Under the pieces are notes generated by a model, which was not told the DNA's origin, searched no databases, and saw only the letters and a list, made by a program, of their open reading frames with translations. Position numbers and translations under genes: made by a program. Shown here one piece after another: positions 24,216 through 32,993 of a stretch of DNA of 64,000 nt. Every line of letters begins with the position of its first letter. Positions within the stretch are counted from its first letter, which is position 1. Origin of the DNA: Pandoraea terrae (lineage in GTDB: Bacteria; Pseudomonadota; Gammaproteobacteria; Burkholderiales; Burkholderiaceae); the NCBI RefSeq assembly GCF_902459695.1, contig NZ_CABPRZ010000003.1:1-64000 (forward strand). Reading direction: 5' to 3'.

Positions 24216-25466
24216 GTGGAAAAGGATCTGACATCTTCGGGCGAAGTATCGGGTGCGAACTGGACCGCATCGGCTGCGGTGGAAACCGAAGCGAGCCCGT
24301 TCCGCTGGGTCGCGTTGTTCATCGTGTGGGCGGCATTCCTGCTGAGTTATGTGGACCGCGTGGCGTGGAGCACGGTCGCGGCGCCCGTCGGCGCGTCGCT
24401 CGGCATCAAGGTCTCGCTACTCGGCGCGTTCGTGACCGCGTTTTATGCAGGCTACGTGATAGCGAACATCATCGGGGGCATGCTGACCGACTACTTGGGC
24501 GGTCGCGCGACGATGACGCTCGCTTTGCTTCCGCTTGGCGTCTTCACATTCGGTTTCGGCCAGACGACGTCGCTGACCATGGGCATCGTGATCCAACTGG
24601 CGATGGGCTTCGCCGCCGGCGCGGATTATTCGGCGGGCATGAAGGTGATCCCGGCATGGTTCACGCGCGACCGGGGCCGCGCGATGGGTATCTACACCAC
24701 CGCGACATCGCTGGCCGTAGTCCTGGCGAATGCCATCGTGCCGTCGCTCTCGGCCAAATACGGATGGTCCAGCGCATTTCACATGCTGGGCGCTGTCACG
24801 TTCGCATGGGGCATCGTCTCGCTGCTGTTCCTGAAGAACCGGCCGGGCGGCGAGCGTGCGCCGGCCAAAAACAGCGCGAAAGAGATGCTCGGCCTGCTGC
24901 GCAACCGCAATCTGATTTTCCTTTCCCTTGCGGGCTGCGGCGGGCTCTGGGCGACGGTGGGTTTCGGCGCCTGGGGCAACGCGCTGATGACGCGGCAATA
25001 CGGCATCTCTCCCGTCGTCGCCGGTTCGATCATCGCGTCCTTCGGCATCGGTGCGGTCATCGCGAAGCCGACGCTCGGCTGGATATCGGACCTGCCGGGC
25101 ATGTCCCGCCGGCTCATGTCCATCCTTTGCCTCCTTGCGTTCGCCGTCATGCTGGTGATCTTCGGCATGTGTTCGACGACCACGCAGTTTTATATCGTCG
25201 CACCGGTGCTGGGTGCGTTCTCTTACGGCTACCTGCCGGTGCTGATGGCGCAGATCAGCGATGCATCCGGCAAGCGTCTCGCAGGCGCGAGCGCCGGCTG
25301 GACTAACGCGATATGGCAGATGGGCAGCGCCGTTTCGCCGCTCGCCGTCGGGAATGTATACGGCGGAACGCATTCCGTCGTGCTCGCGTTGCTGACGCTC
25401 GCCGTCGGACCGGTTATCGCCGTGGTAGCGATGCTGTTCGTCAGCAAGAACATTTCCCGGGTTTAA
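24216..25466 (+). CDS. MFS transporter of the second dioxygenase set
   Basis: A 416-residue major facilitator protein with twelve predicted membrane segments; 'FLLSYVDRVAWSTVAAPVG' in the first helix and 'IANIIGGMLTDYLGGR' after the second resemble the aromatic acid and anion:cation symporters. The GTG start at 24216 is preceded by GGAGGAG. It lies after the dioxygenase reductase and before a porin on the same strand, so it most likely brings the dioxygenase substrate across the inner membrane. The substrate is unknown. A GC-rich hairpin follows the stop. Confidence 0.75.
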   Translation: MEKDLTSSGEVSGANWTASAAVETEASPFRWVALFIVWAAFLLSYVDRVAWSTVAAPVGASLGIKVSLLGAFVTAFYAGYVIANIIGGMLTDYLGGRATMTLALLPLGVFTFGFGQTTSLTMGIVIQLAMGFAAGADYSAGMKVIPAWFTRDRGRAMGIYTTATSLAVVLANAIVPSLSAKYGWSSAFHMLGAVTFAWGIVSLLFLKNRPGGERAPAKNSAKEMLGLLRNRNLIFLSLAGCGGLWATVGFGAWGNALMTRQYGISPVVAGSIIASFGIGAVIAKPTLGWISDLPGMSRRLMSILCLLAFAVMLVIFGMCSTTTQFYIVAPVLGAFSYGYLPVLMAQISDASGKRLAGASAGWTNAIWQMGSAVSPLAVGNVYGGTHSVVLALLTLAVGPVIAVVAMLFVSKNISRV

Positions 25467-25477
25467 CGCGACACGTG

Positions 25478-25500
25478 AAGGGCGCGTTTCATGCGCCTTT
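25478..25500 (+). terminator. Possible terminator or attenuating hairpin after the MFS gene
   Basis: An 8-bp stem with one G-T pair (25478-25485 / 25493-25500) and a 7-base loop follows the MFS stop by 11 bases. The downstream sequence is only moderately T-rich, so termination may be partial and the porin could be co-transcribed. Confidence 0.45.
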
Positions 25501-25558
25501 CGCTTCCAAATTTTTAAAAATTAGTAGTGCTACCAATATACACGGTCAGGAGACGGGA

Positions 25559-26644
25559 TTGAAAACGAGCCACGCTTTTCCAGCAATCAGCAAACTTCTC
25601 ACCGTCGTTCTCGGTGCGGGCGCGAGCCTCGCGGCCCACGCGCAATCCTCGGTGACGTTATACGGTATTCTCGATTCCGGCATCGAATACGTCACGCATG
25701 CGGCCAAGCAGGGCTCCGGCAACGTGCTTCGTGTCAACACCGGCAACCGCATCAATTCGCGCTGGGGGTTGACGGGTAAGGAAGACCTCGGCGGCGGGCT
25801 GCACTCGATTTTCACGCTCGAGTCGGGCATCGCGATGAACAACGGCACATTGCAGCAGGGCGGACGGGAATTTGGCCGTCAGGCGTTCGTGGGCCTGGAG
25901 AGCGACAAATTCGGCACCGTGATGGCCGGCCGGCAAATGACGCCGATGTATCGCTACTTTCTCGCACTCGACCCGCTCAACTATTCCAGCTACGGCCTGT
26001 CGGCGCAGGATGCGCAATTCGTCGGCCGCGCCGACAACGCACTCGAATATCTCGGGCACGCGGGACCGTTCGAATTCAACGCGCTTTACAGCTTCGGCTA
26101 CGACTCGACCATCGCAAACGGTGCGCAGGTGCCGGGGCAATTCCGCGTCGGCAAGCAGGTCGATCTCGGCGGGCGCTATCGTCAGGGGCCGGTCAACCTG
26201 ACTTTGGCCTATGAGCAGCGGCAGGGAACGAGCATCGCATCATCGGGCAACAGCGAACGCCGCTTTGTCGCGGGCGGCTCCTGGGAAATCGGCAGGACGA
26301 CCCTCTACGGCGGTTACGAGCTGCTGCTCAACGACGTCGCCGCCACGCTCGCAGACGCTGCGCCGCAAACCATGGTGTTCGGTGGCGTTCGCTACCAGGT
26401 GACGCCACAGCTCCAGCTTTCGGCCGGTTCGTATTATCACGCGTATCGCATGGTTTCGGCACATGCGCTGAGTTCGGGCGTCAATGCGGACTACTGGCTG
26501 TCCAAGCGCACCGCGCTCTACACGGACCTGACCTACGTGATCAACAGCGCGAAGTCCACGTTAAGCGCGACGGGATCGACCACGCCCGTTGCGACCGGTG
26601 CCAATCAGCTGGCCGTGGTGGCCGGGATCGTGCAAAAGTTCTGA
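25559..26644 (+). CDS. Outer-membrane porin, OmpC-like burkholderial type
   Basis: A 361-residue general porin with a Sec signal peptide: positive start, hydrophobic core and cleavage after 'LAAHAQS'. The mature part begins 'VTLYGILDSGIEYV', the standard start of Burkholderia trimeric porins, and contains 'SRWGLTGKEDLGGGLHSIFTLESGI', given here as family segments, and ends in a Phe ('VVAGIVQKF') as expected for an outer-membrane barrel. The start is TTG at 25559 with CAGGAGA upstream. It follows the MFS gene and may help the same substrate cross the outer membrane. Confidence 0.85.
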   Translation: MKTSHAFPAISKLLTVVLGAGASLAAHAQSSVTLYGILDSGIEYVTHAAKQGSGNVLRVNTGNRINSRWGLTGKEDLGGGLHSIFTLESGIAMNNGTLQQGGREFGRQAFVGLESDKFGTVMAGRQMTPMYRYFLALDPLNYSSYGLSAQDAQFVGRADNALEYLGHAGPFEFNALYSFGYDSTIANGAQVPGQFRVGKQVDLGGRYRQGPVNLTLAYEQRQGTSIASSGNSERRFVAGGSWEIGRTTLYGGYELLLNDVAATLADAAPQTMVFGGVRYQVTPQLQLSAGSYYHAYRMVSAHALSSGVNADYWLSKRTALYTDLTYVINSAKSTLSATGSTTPVATGANQLAVVAGIVQKF

Positions 26645-26647
26645 AAT

Positions 26648-27589
26648 TCAGGACTCGTCGTTCCGGCGCGTGCGTGTGACTTCCCGAAAGGCGTTGATGA
26701 GGGTCAGTTCCGGCGGCGTCGGCACGGCGTCGTTGCGCAACATCAGGCCGACGGACTCCTCCGTGCCGCGCATTACGAAAGGCAGGGCCACCAGCGCGCC
26801 GCTCGCCACATCGTGCTGCACGGCGATCTCCGGGACGATCCAGACCAGGTCGTCGCGCAGGGTCATCGTGCGCGCCAGCGACATCGACAGCATCTCGGAA
26901 TAATCGGGCAGGGCACCGACGCTGTGGCTGAGCAGGAAGCCGTCGGCGGCATGACGGATGATGGTGCCGCGCGGCGGCACGATCACGTGGCACGCGATGA
27001 CGTCGGCAATCGAAACGGACGCCCGCCTGGCCAGCGGATGCGCAGGACGCACCACGATCGCCAGCGGCGTTGTGCACAGATGCTCGAACGTCAGGCCGGT
27101 CATGGCCTCGGGGTCCGACAGGCGACCGACCGCCAGCGCGACTTGCGATGACTTCAGTTGCGCCACGAGGACCGGATTCGGCCCCGTATGCACCTGCACG
27201 ACCACGCCCGGCCACGTCTCGCGGAACGCCGTCAGCACCGGCGGCACGAGGGCAGCCGCGAGCGTCGGCAGGACGGCGATTTCGATGACACCCCCTGCGG
27301 CGCCCGTGGTGCGCGCCAGCAGGTCGATGCCCTGGCGCAGTGCGCTCACGCTGGCGCCGGCGTGCCGCAGGAACAGATCGGCCTGCGCCGTCGGTCGCGC
27401 GCCGTTGCGCCCGCGCTCGAACAGGCGCACGCCCAGCAGCTCCTCCAGTTCCGCGATGGTCTTCGATACCGCCGGCTGCGTAATCGACAACGCCTCGGCC
27501 GCGCGCTGCAGGCTGCCGTGCTGGGCGACAGCCAGCAGGCACTGCAAGTGCCGCAATTTGATTCGTCCGTCGAGTTTGCCTCTTTCCAT
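26648..27589 (-). CDS. pcaQ: LysR-type regulator of the protocatechuate operon
   Basis: A 313-residue LysR protein: 'LRHLQCLLAVAQHGSLQRAAEAL' with 'ITQPAVSKTIAELEELLGVRLFERG' is the winged helix-turn-helix, followed by a periplasmic-binding-like ligand domain. The sequence and position, divergent from pcaHG, correspond to PcaQ, which activates pca genes in response to beta-carboxy-muconate or carboxymuconolactone-type intermediates. A 21-base palindrome in the shared 106-base promoter is its likely site. It ends three bases past the convergent porin stop. Confidence 0.85.
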   Translation of the reverse strand: MERGKLDGRIKLRHLQCLLAVAQHGSLQRAAEALSITQPAVSKTIAELEELLGVRLFERGRNGARPTAQADLFLRHAGASVSALRQGIDLLARTTGAAGGVIEIAVLPTLAAALVPPVLTAFRETWPGVVVQVHTGPNPVLVAQLKSSQVALAVGRLSDPEAMTGLTFEHLCTTPLAIVVRPAHPLARRASVSIADVIACHVIVPPRGTIIRHAADGFLLSHSVGALPDYSEMLSMSLARTMTLRDDLVWIVPEIAVQHDVASGALVALPFVMRGTEESVGLMLRNDAVPTPPELTLINAFREVTRTRRNDES

Positions 27590-27629
27590 TCCGTAAAGTT
27601 ATGAAACGTCTAAGAAAATGTCAATAAAT

Positions 27630-27650
27630 ATATCCATTGATTATGGATAT
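27630..27650. promoter_or_regulatory. Palindromic LysR-type operator in the pcaQ-pcaH promoter
   Basis: ATATCCAT (27630-27637) and ATGGATAT (27643-27650) form an 8-bp perfect inverted repeat with a 5-base spacer, containing the T-N11-A core of LysR sites. It lies 41 bases from pcaQ and 46 from pcaH, a normal position for control of both. Confidence 0.65.
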
Positions 27651-27695
27651 AGTGACAAATACCAGAACGTTCCCCCCATCAATGGAGTGAGACAT

Positions 27696-28406
27696 ATGTC
27701 GAGCAAGACAACCGTCCTGCGCCCGCGCGACTGGGATTCCCATCCCGGGCTGATCGACGCGGGCTACCGATCGACCGCCCTGCGCGGTCCGAAGCAATCG
27801 TTGCTGCCGATCGCACGCAATCTCGCGAACCTGCAGGCCCCCGTGTATGGGCACGACGCCGTCGGCGCCCTGGACAGCGATCTCACGCTTAACGCCGTGC
27901 GCAATGGCGAGCCGCTGGGCGAGCGCATCATCGTCACGGGCCGCGTGCTCGATGAAGGCGGCAAGCCGGTGCCCGGCACGCTGGTGGAACTGTGGCAAGC
28001 GAACGCCGCCGGCCGTTATGTGCACAAAGTCGACCAGCACGATGCCCCGCTCGATCCGAACTTCCTCGGCGCCGGCCGCGCATTGACCGATGCGCAGGGC
28101 CGCTACCGCTTCGTGACCATCAAGCCGGGCGCGTACCCGTGGGGCAACCACCTGAACGCCTGGCGTCCGCAGCACATCCACTTCTCGGTGTTCGGCCAGT
28201 ATTTTGCGACCCGGCTCGTGACGCAGATGTATTTCCCGGGCGATCCGCTGCTGCAGTACGACCCGATCTATCTGGGTGTGCCCGAAGCCGCGCGCGAGCG
28301 CCTGGTCGCCAGCTTCTCGCTGGACGTGACCCAACCTGACCACGCGCTCGGCTACGAATTCGACATCGTCTTGCGCGGTGCGGACCAGACACCGATGGAG
28401 GCATAA
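27696..28406 (+). CDS. pcaH: Protocatechuate 3,4-dioxygenase beta chain
   Basis: A 236-residue iron(III) intradiol dioxygenase subunit. The four iron ligands can be placed: Tyr108 ('AAGRYVHK'), Tyr147 ('GAYPWGNH'), His160 and His162 ('RPQHIHFS'), which line up with the Pseudomonas enzyme numbering (408, 447, 460, 462). The enzyme cleaves protocatechuate to 3-carboxy-cis,cis-muconate. GGAG lies eight bases before ATG 27696; the frame is open further upstream, but that part is promoter. pcaG follows after three bases. Confidence 0.95.
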   Translation: MSSKTTVLRPRDWDSHPGLIDAGYRSTALRGPKQSLLPIARNLANLQAPVYGHDAVGALDSDLTLNAVRNGEPLGERIIVTGRVLDEGGKPVPGTLVELWQANAAGRYVHKVDQHDAPLDPNFLGAGRALTDAQGRYRFVTIKPGAYPWGNHLNAWRPQHIHFSVFGQYFATRLVTQMYFPGDPLLQYDPIYLGVPEAARERLVASFSLDVTQPDHALGYEFDIVLRGADQTPMEA

Positions 28407-28409
28407 GCC

Positions 28410-28997
28410 ATGACGCTCAAGCAAACGCCGTCGCAAACCGTCGGCCCTTACTTCGCCTACGGTCTGGCGCCGGAACAATATCGCTATGACCTGCAAAGCG
28501 TGTTCACGCCGGCTGTCGCGACCGAGCGTGCCGCGGGAGAGGCTGTCACGCTCGTCGGGCAGGTGCTCGATGGCGCCGGCAACCCCGTCAACGACGCACT
28601 GCTCGAAGTGCTGCAGGCCGACGCCGAAGGCCGCTATGTGCAAAGCGCGGAGCAAGCGCAAGCTTCCGGTTTTAGCGGCTTCGCCCGCTGCGGCACGGGG
28701 ACCGATCCGCAGAATCGCTTCGTGATCGAGACGATCAAGCCGGGCGCACCCGCAGCCGGTGAAGCGCCGCGCATCGACGTGATCCTCACGATGCGCGGCC
28801 TGCTTAACCATCTGTTCACGCGCATTTATTTTGACGACGAAGCCGCCGCCAATGTCGCCGACCCGGTGCTGGAATCGGTGCCGGCCGAGCGCCGTCACAC
28901 GTTGATCGCCCGGCGCGAGACGGTTGCGGGCCGGGTGGTTTACCGGTTCGACATCCGCATGCAAGGCGACGCCGAGACGGTGTTCTTCGACGTGTAA
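28410..28997 (+). CDS. pcaG: Protocatechuate 3,4-dioxygenase alpha chain
   Basis: A 195-residue alpha subunit, starting 'MTLKQTPSQTVGPYFAYGL', which is typical. It shares the intradiol dioxygenase fold with PcaH but lacks the iron-ligand histidine pair, as expected; 'RIYFDDEAAANVADPVL' is a family segment. The alpha chain forms part of the substrate pocket in the heteromultimer. It is the second gene of the pcaHGBCD operon. Confidence 0.95.
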   Translation: MTLKQTPSQTVGPYFAYGLAPEQYRYDLQSVFTPAVATERAAGEAVTLVGQVLDGAGNPVNDALLEVLQADAEGRYVQSAEQAQASGFSGFARCGTGTDPQNRFVIETIKPGAPAAGEAPRIDVILTMRGLLNHLFTRIYFDDEAAANVADPVLESVPAERRHTLIARRETVAGRVVYRFDIRMQGDAETVFFDV

Positions 28998-29051
28998 CCG
29001 ACTGACATTGCGCGGCGCTTGCAACCGCGACGCGAAAGGAAGGATCTGCCG

Positions 29052-30416
29052 ATGGATTTGCTCGATGCCCTGCTGCGCGACACGGCCTGCGCGGCACGTT
29101 TCACGACGACGGCCACATTGCAGGGCATGCTCGACTTCGAGGCCGCGCTTGCAGCGGCCGAAGCGGCCGTGGGCGTGATTCCGGCGGCGGCGGCCGCACC
29201 GATCGCCGCGGCTTGTGACGCGAGCCTGATCGACCGGGAAGCGCTGCGTGACGCAGCGGGCCCCGCCGGCAATCTCGCCATTCCTCTCGTCAAGCAACTG
29301 ACCGCGCAGGTCAAGCAACGCGACGAGGACGCCGCGCGGTTCGTCCACTGGGGCGCCACGAGCCAGGACGCGATCGACACCGGGCTAATGCTGCAGTTGC
29401 GCGGCGCGCTCGACGATCTCGACGCCGACCTGAGCGGCCTGATCGCTGCGCTGGTGACGGCCGTGCGCGCGCATCGCGATACCGTCATGGTCGGCCGCAC
29501 CTGGATGCAGCATGCACTGCCGATCACCTTCGGGCTCAAGCTCGCGGGCACGCTCGACGCCGTCTGGCGCTTGCATGGGCAATTGGGCGTCATCCGTGCC
29601 GAGGTGCCGTGCCTGCAATTCGGCGGTGCGGCGGGCACGCTCGCCTCGCTCGGCGACAAGGGCGCGGCGGTATCGCAGCGGCTGGCCGTTCGGCTCGGGC
29701 TGAACGCGCCCGCCACGCCGTGGCATGGGCAGCGCGACCGCATCGCCCGCGTCGCGGCGTTCGCCGCCACGCTCACGGGCACGCTGGGCAAGCTCGCGCG
29801 CGACGTATCGCTGATGGCCCAGACCGAGATCAGCGAAGTCGCGGAGGCCGGCGCACCGGGCCGTGGCGGTTCGTCGACGATGCCGCACAAGCGCAATCCG
29901 GTTGGCTGTGCCGTGATCCTTGCCGCCGCGCAACGCACGCCGCATCTCGTCGCAACGATCTTCTCGGCCATGCCGCAGGAACACGAACGCGGTCTCGGCG
30001 GCTGGCATGCCGAATGGGAAACGCTGCCCGATCTTTTGATGCTCTGCGGCGGCGCGCTCGACGCGAGCGTCGCGCTGGTCGAAGGACTCGAGGTGTTCCC
30101 CGAGCGGATGCGGGCGAACCTCGGCGCCACCCGCAGCCTGATCATGGCCGAGGCAGTAACGATGGCGCTCGGCGCATCGATCGGCCGTCTCGAAGCACAC
30201 CGCATCGTCGAGACGAAGTGCCGCGAGGCGGTCGCCACAGGCCGCGAATTGCTCGACGTGTTGCGGGACGATCCGATGGTGACATCGGCATTGCCCGGCG
30301 ATGCCCTGACACGTCTGTTTTCCCCTGACAACTATCTTGGCGCCGCAGGGACGTTCGTCGACCGCGTGCTTGCGCAGGTCGCGACGCCGCCGGTGCCGCT
30401 CGAGGACGCATCATGA
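29052..30416 (+). CDS. pcaB: 3-carboxy-cis,cis-muconate cycloisomerase
   Basis: A 454-residue member of the fumarase/aspartase superfamily with the signature 'GSSTMPHKRNP' near residue 277 and 'HWGATSQDAIDTG' near residue 100. It lactonises 3-carboxymuconate to 4-carboxymuconolactone. ATG 29052 with GAAAGGAAGGA upstream gives the family length. It overlaps pcaC by four bases (ATGA at 30413-30416). Confidence 0.95.
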   Translation: MDLLDALLRDTACAARFTTTATLQGMLDFEAALAAAEAAVGVIPAAAAAPIAAACDASLIDREALRDAAGPAGNLAIPLVKQLTAQVKQRDEDAARFVHWGATSQDAIDTGLMLQLRGALDDLDADLSGLIAALVTAVRAHRDTVMVGRTWMQHALPITFGLKLAGTLDAVWRLHGQLGVIRAEVPCLQFGGAAGTLASLGDKGAAVSQRLAVRLGLNAPATPWHGQRDRIARVAAFAATLTGTLGKLARDVSLMAQTEISEVAEAGAPGRGGSSTMPHKRNPVGCAVILAAAQRTPHLVATIFSAMPQEHERGLGGWHAEWETLPDLLMLCGGALDASVALVEGLEVFPERMRANLGATRSLIMAEAVTMALGASIGRLEAHRIVETKCREAVATGRELLDVLRDDPMVTSALPGDALTRLFSPDNYLGAAGTFVDRVLAQVATPPVPLEDAS

Positions 30417-30817
30417 ACGACGACCAACGCTACGCCAACGGCATGACCGTGCGCCGCGCCGTGCTCGGCGACGCCCACGTCGACCGCACGCTCACGCGCC
30501 GCAACGCATTCAACGAGGAATTCCAGACGTTCATCACGCGCTATGCGTGGGGCGATATCTGGGCGCGTCCGGGCCTGTCGCGCCATACGCGCAGCCTGCT
30601 GACGCTGTCGCTGCTGATCGCGCTGGGTCGCGCGGACGAATTCCGTATGCACGTGCGTGCGGCGTTCAACAACGGCGTGACGCGCGACGAGATGAAGGAG
30701 CTGTTCATGCATGCCGCGCTGTACTGCGGCCTGCCGGCGGCCAACGCGGCATTTCACGACGCCGAGGCCGTCTTTGCCGAGATGGAAAACGTGCGCAGCG
30801 CCAACGTGCAGGAATGA
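30413..30817 (+). CDS. pcaC: 4-carboxymuconolactone decarboxylase
   Basis: A 134-residue protein of the carboxymuconolactone decarboxylase family with 'RHTRSLLTLSLLIALGRADE' and 'GVTRDEMKELFMHAALYCGLPAA', where the conserved Glu and His are part of the active-site pattern. It yields 3-oxoadipate enol-lactone. In Burkholderiales it may be fused to pcaD or stand alone; here it is separate, overlapping pcaB by four bases and preceding pcaD by three. Confidence 0.95.
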   Translation: MNDDQRYANGMTVRRAVLGDAHVDRTLTRRNAFNEEFQTFITRYAWGDIWARPGLSRHTRSLLTLSLLIALGRADEFRMHVRAAFNNGVTRDEMKELFMHAALYCGLPAANAAFHDAEAVFAEMENVRSANVQE

Positions 30818-30820
30818 ACG

Positions 30821-31699
30821 ATGCAGACACAGAAAACGATTGACGTTGGCGACGCCGCCTTGCGCGTCGTCATCGACGGCTCGCAGGACGCACCCGTGCT
30901 GCTGCTGTCGAATTCGCTCGGCACCACGCTCGAGATGTGGGACCCGCAGATGCCTGCGCTCACGCGCGATTTTCGTGTGGTGCGCTATGACACGCGCGGG
31001 CATGGCAGCTCGAGTGTGACGCCTGGGCCATACACGATTGCCCGGTTGGGCCGCGACGCTGTCGCGCTGCTCGACGCGCTCGATGTTGAGCGGGCGCATT
31101 TCGCGGGCGTATCGATGGGCGGCATGACGGGAATGTGGCTCGCGATGCACGCCGGCACACGGCTGCACTCGCTGATCGTGGCGTGCTCGTCCGCGCACAT
31201 CGGCGGCGAGGACGGCTGGAACGCGCGGATCAGGGCGGTGCAGGCGGGGGGCATGTCCCCGGTGGTGGATGCCGTGGTATCGCGCTGGTTCACCGAGGCG
31301 TATTTCTGCGCTGCCGGTGACGCCATCGCGCACCTGAAAACGATGCTCGGCGGCATCGACCCGCAAGGCTACGCCGCCGCGTGCGCGGCCGTGCGCGACA
31401 TGAACCTGCTGCCCGAGATCGAGCGCATCGCGACGCCTACGCTCGTGATCGGGGGCACGCAAGACTTGGCCACGCCATTGGCGATGTCCGAGGCGATCGT
31501 CGCGCGGATCAAGGGGGCGCGGCTGGTGACCGTGCCGGGTGCTCATCTTTCGAACATCGAATGTGCTGAGGCTTTCAATGCAGCGGCGACGGCGTTCTTG
31601 AGTGACGTGTCGGGTGGCGCTCGCGCTGAGCGGTTTATTGGCGGCGGTTCAGTGCGACCGCCTTCGCGGCCTCATGATCCTGAAGCTGGCGCCACATGA
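30821..31699 (+). CDS. pcaD: 3-oxoadipate enol-lactonase with C-terminal extension
   Basis: A 292-residue alpha/beta hydrolase. The nucleophile is Ser98 in 'GVSMGG', the acid lies near 'GGTQDLATP' and the His in 'PGAHLSNIE'. It hydrolyses the enol-lactone to 3-oxoadipate. Homologues end near residue 263; here about 28 residues rich in Gly, Arg and Pro follow 'AFLSDVSGG', probably because the old stop codon was lost. The extension is after the catalytic core, so activity should remain. The genes for 3-oxoadipate CoA transfer and thiolysis are not in the window. Confidence 0.9.
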   Translation: MQTQKTIDVGDAALRVVIDGSQDAPVLLLSNSLGTTLEMWDPQMPALTRDFRVVRYDTRGHGSSSVTPGPYTIARLGRDAVALLDALDVERAHFAGVSMGGMTGMWLAMHAGTRLHSLIVACSSAHIGGEDGWNARIRAVQAGGMSPVVDAVVSRWFTEAYFCAAGDAIAHLKTMLGGIDPQGYAAACAAVRDMNLLPEIERIATPTLVIGGTQDLATPLAMSEAIVARIKGARLVTVPGAHLSNIECAEAFNAAATAFLSDVSGGARAERFIGGGSVRPPSRPHDPEAGAT

Positions 31700-31746
31700 T
31701 CACGAGGGCACCCGCTGCCTTCGGGGCGACACAGTCACCCGGCGAT

Positions 31747-32799
31747 CTACAGGTCAGGTCTTTGCACGTCCTTGTTTCGCCATGCACGGGGAGAAGCGTT
31801 AAAACGCTCCTTGAATACACGGCTAAAATGCGACATATCGTTAAAGCCCCACCTCATTGCGATGTCGGAGACTCGCAAAATGGAAGAAATGGAAGACTGG
31901 GTGTTTGCCAGTTCTTCCGCGCACCGTTCCAGGCGCATATGCCAGACGTAGCGCATAAGAGACGTATTCTCTGCTTCGAACAGTTTGTTGATGTATCGGG
32001 CTGAGATCCCCATGGCTCGCTCCACCATCTGCGGGCCTAATTCGGGATCCTGGAGATGTTCCAGGACGAAGCCCTTCACTCGCAACAGCGTCAGCACCTT
32101 CAGCCTGGATTGGGCGATATCGTTTCGCTGCAGACTACCCAGCGTCATCGCAATCAGCGTGGTCGCCACGTCCGAGAGCCTGAGCATTTCGTCCTCGGTG
32201 ACGTGGCCGATCTGCGCCGACATCCCCTCCAGGAACGTCCGCATGACGCTCCCGACGCCAATAGAGGTGTTCGTCGGGCTCGCCGTGCGACTGTCCACCC
32301 CCGCGACGAGCTGATTGAGCGTCGCCCGGGGAATACTGACGACAATCTCCCGCCACGATTGGCCGAAGTGAAGGTGATGGGGACGCGTCGCGTCGTAAAG
32401 CGCGAAGTCGCCGGGGCGCAACGTCACGATCTTGCCGTCTTGTTCGACGGACTGGCTTCCCTCAAGCATCAGCACCGCGAAGTACCTGTCCTCGTACTCG
32501 CTCCGGGCATGGTGATAACGGCGATTGACCGCCTGCTCGGCGGCATGGATCTCGGAAATGCGCAGCTTGTCGCATTTGCGCTGCCGAACCTTCCCGAAGA
32601 AATCGGCCTTCGGCACCGCCGAAATCTGGACGTCCGCAAACAGTCTCAGGATCATTTCGCGCCAGAAGTCGATGCGCTGGCTGACGGATCCATCGGTCGA
32701 GACGTCGATACACGACGAATTCCATTCAACCGGCATGCCGCCTGAGGCGGCACCCCTTTCGCTTTGACCCGCGGCGAAATCGGTCGGCTGCTTCAACAT
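31747..32799 (-). CDS. AraC family regulator, likely activator of the nitrile cluster
   Basis: A 350-residue protein with an N-terminal cupin-like AraC-binding domain ('LRPGDFALYDATRPHHLHFG') and a C-terminal AraC double helix-turn-helix ('MVERAMGISARYINKLFEAEN' and 'VSDIAMRWGFNDMSHFSRVFKERF', both as family segments). Related regulators (NitR, OxdR type) sit next to nitrilase, nitrile hydratase and aldoxime dehydratase genes. It follows the nitrile hydratase activator gene on the same strand after a 194-base gap, so it can be transcribed with the cluster or from its own promoter. Start at 32799 by length; an upstream codon at 32826 is possible. Confidence 0.8.
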   Translation of the reverse strand: MLKQPTDFAAGQSERGAASGGMPVEWNSSCIDVSTDGSVSQRIDFWREMILRLFADVQISAVPKADFFGKVRQRKCDKLRISEIHAAEQAVNRRYHHARSEYEDRYFAVLMLEGSQSVEQDGKIVTLRPGDFALYDATRPHHLHFGQSWREIVVSIPRATLNQLVAGVDSRTASPTNTSIGVGSVMRTFLEGMSAQIGHVTEDEMLRLSDVATTLIAMTLGSLQRNDIAQSRLKVLTLLRVKGFVLEHLQDPELGPQMVERAMGISARYINKLFEAENTSLMRYVWHMRLERCAEELANTQSSISSILRVSDIAMRWGFNDMSHFSRVFKERFNASPRAWRNKDVQRPDL

Positions 32800-32993
32800 G
32801 ATCTTGCCCCTACGTTGACGGGCCAAAGGATGATTTACAAGCGTGCCCGTTCAAAATTCCTCTGTCCAATCAAACGGCTTGCGCGGCAGCGGCCCCTTGC
32901 GTACAGGCGTCGGCCGGGACGTCCAGCGCCAAGTTGTAGTATAGGTTGCGCCCGGGCTTGTCCAACCGCAATGCTTGCGTCCATGGATAAGCC

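Noticed and set aside
27621-29348. A 575-codon frame antisense to pcaHG
   Set aside because: Arg/His-rich shadow of pcaH and pcaG in high-GC DNA; no family pattern.
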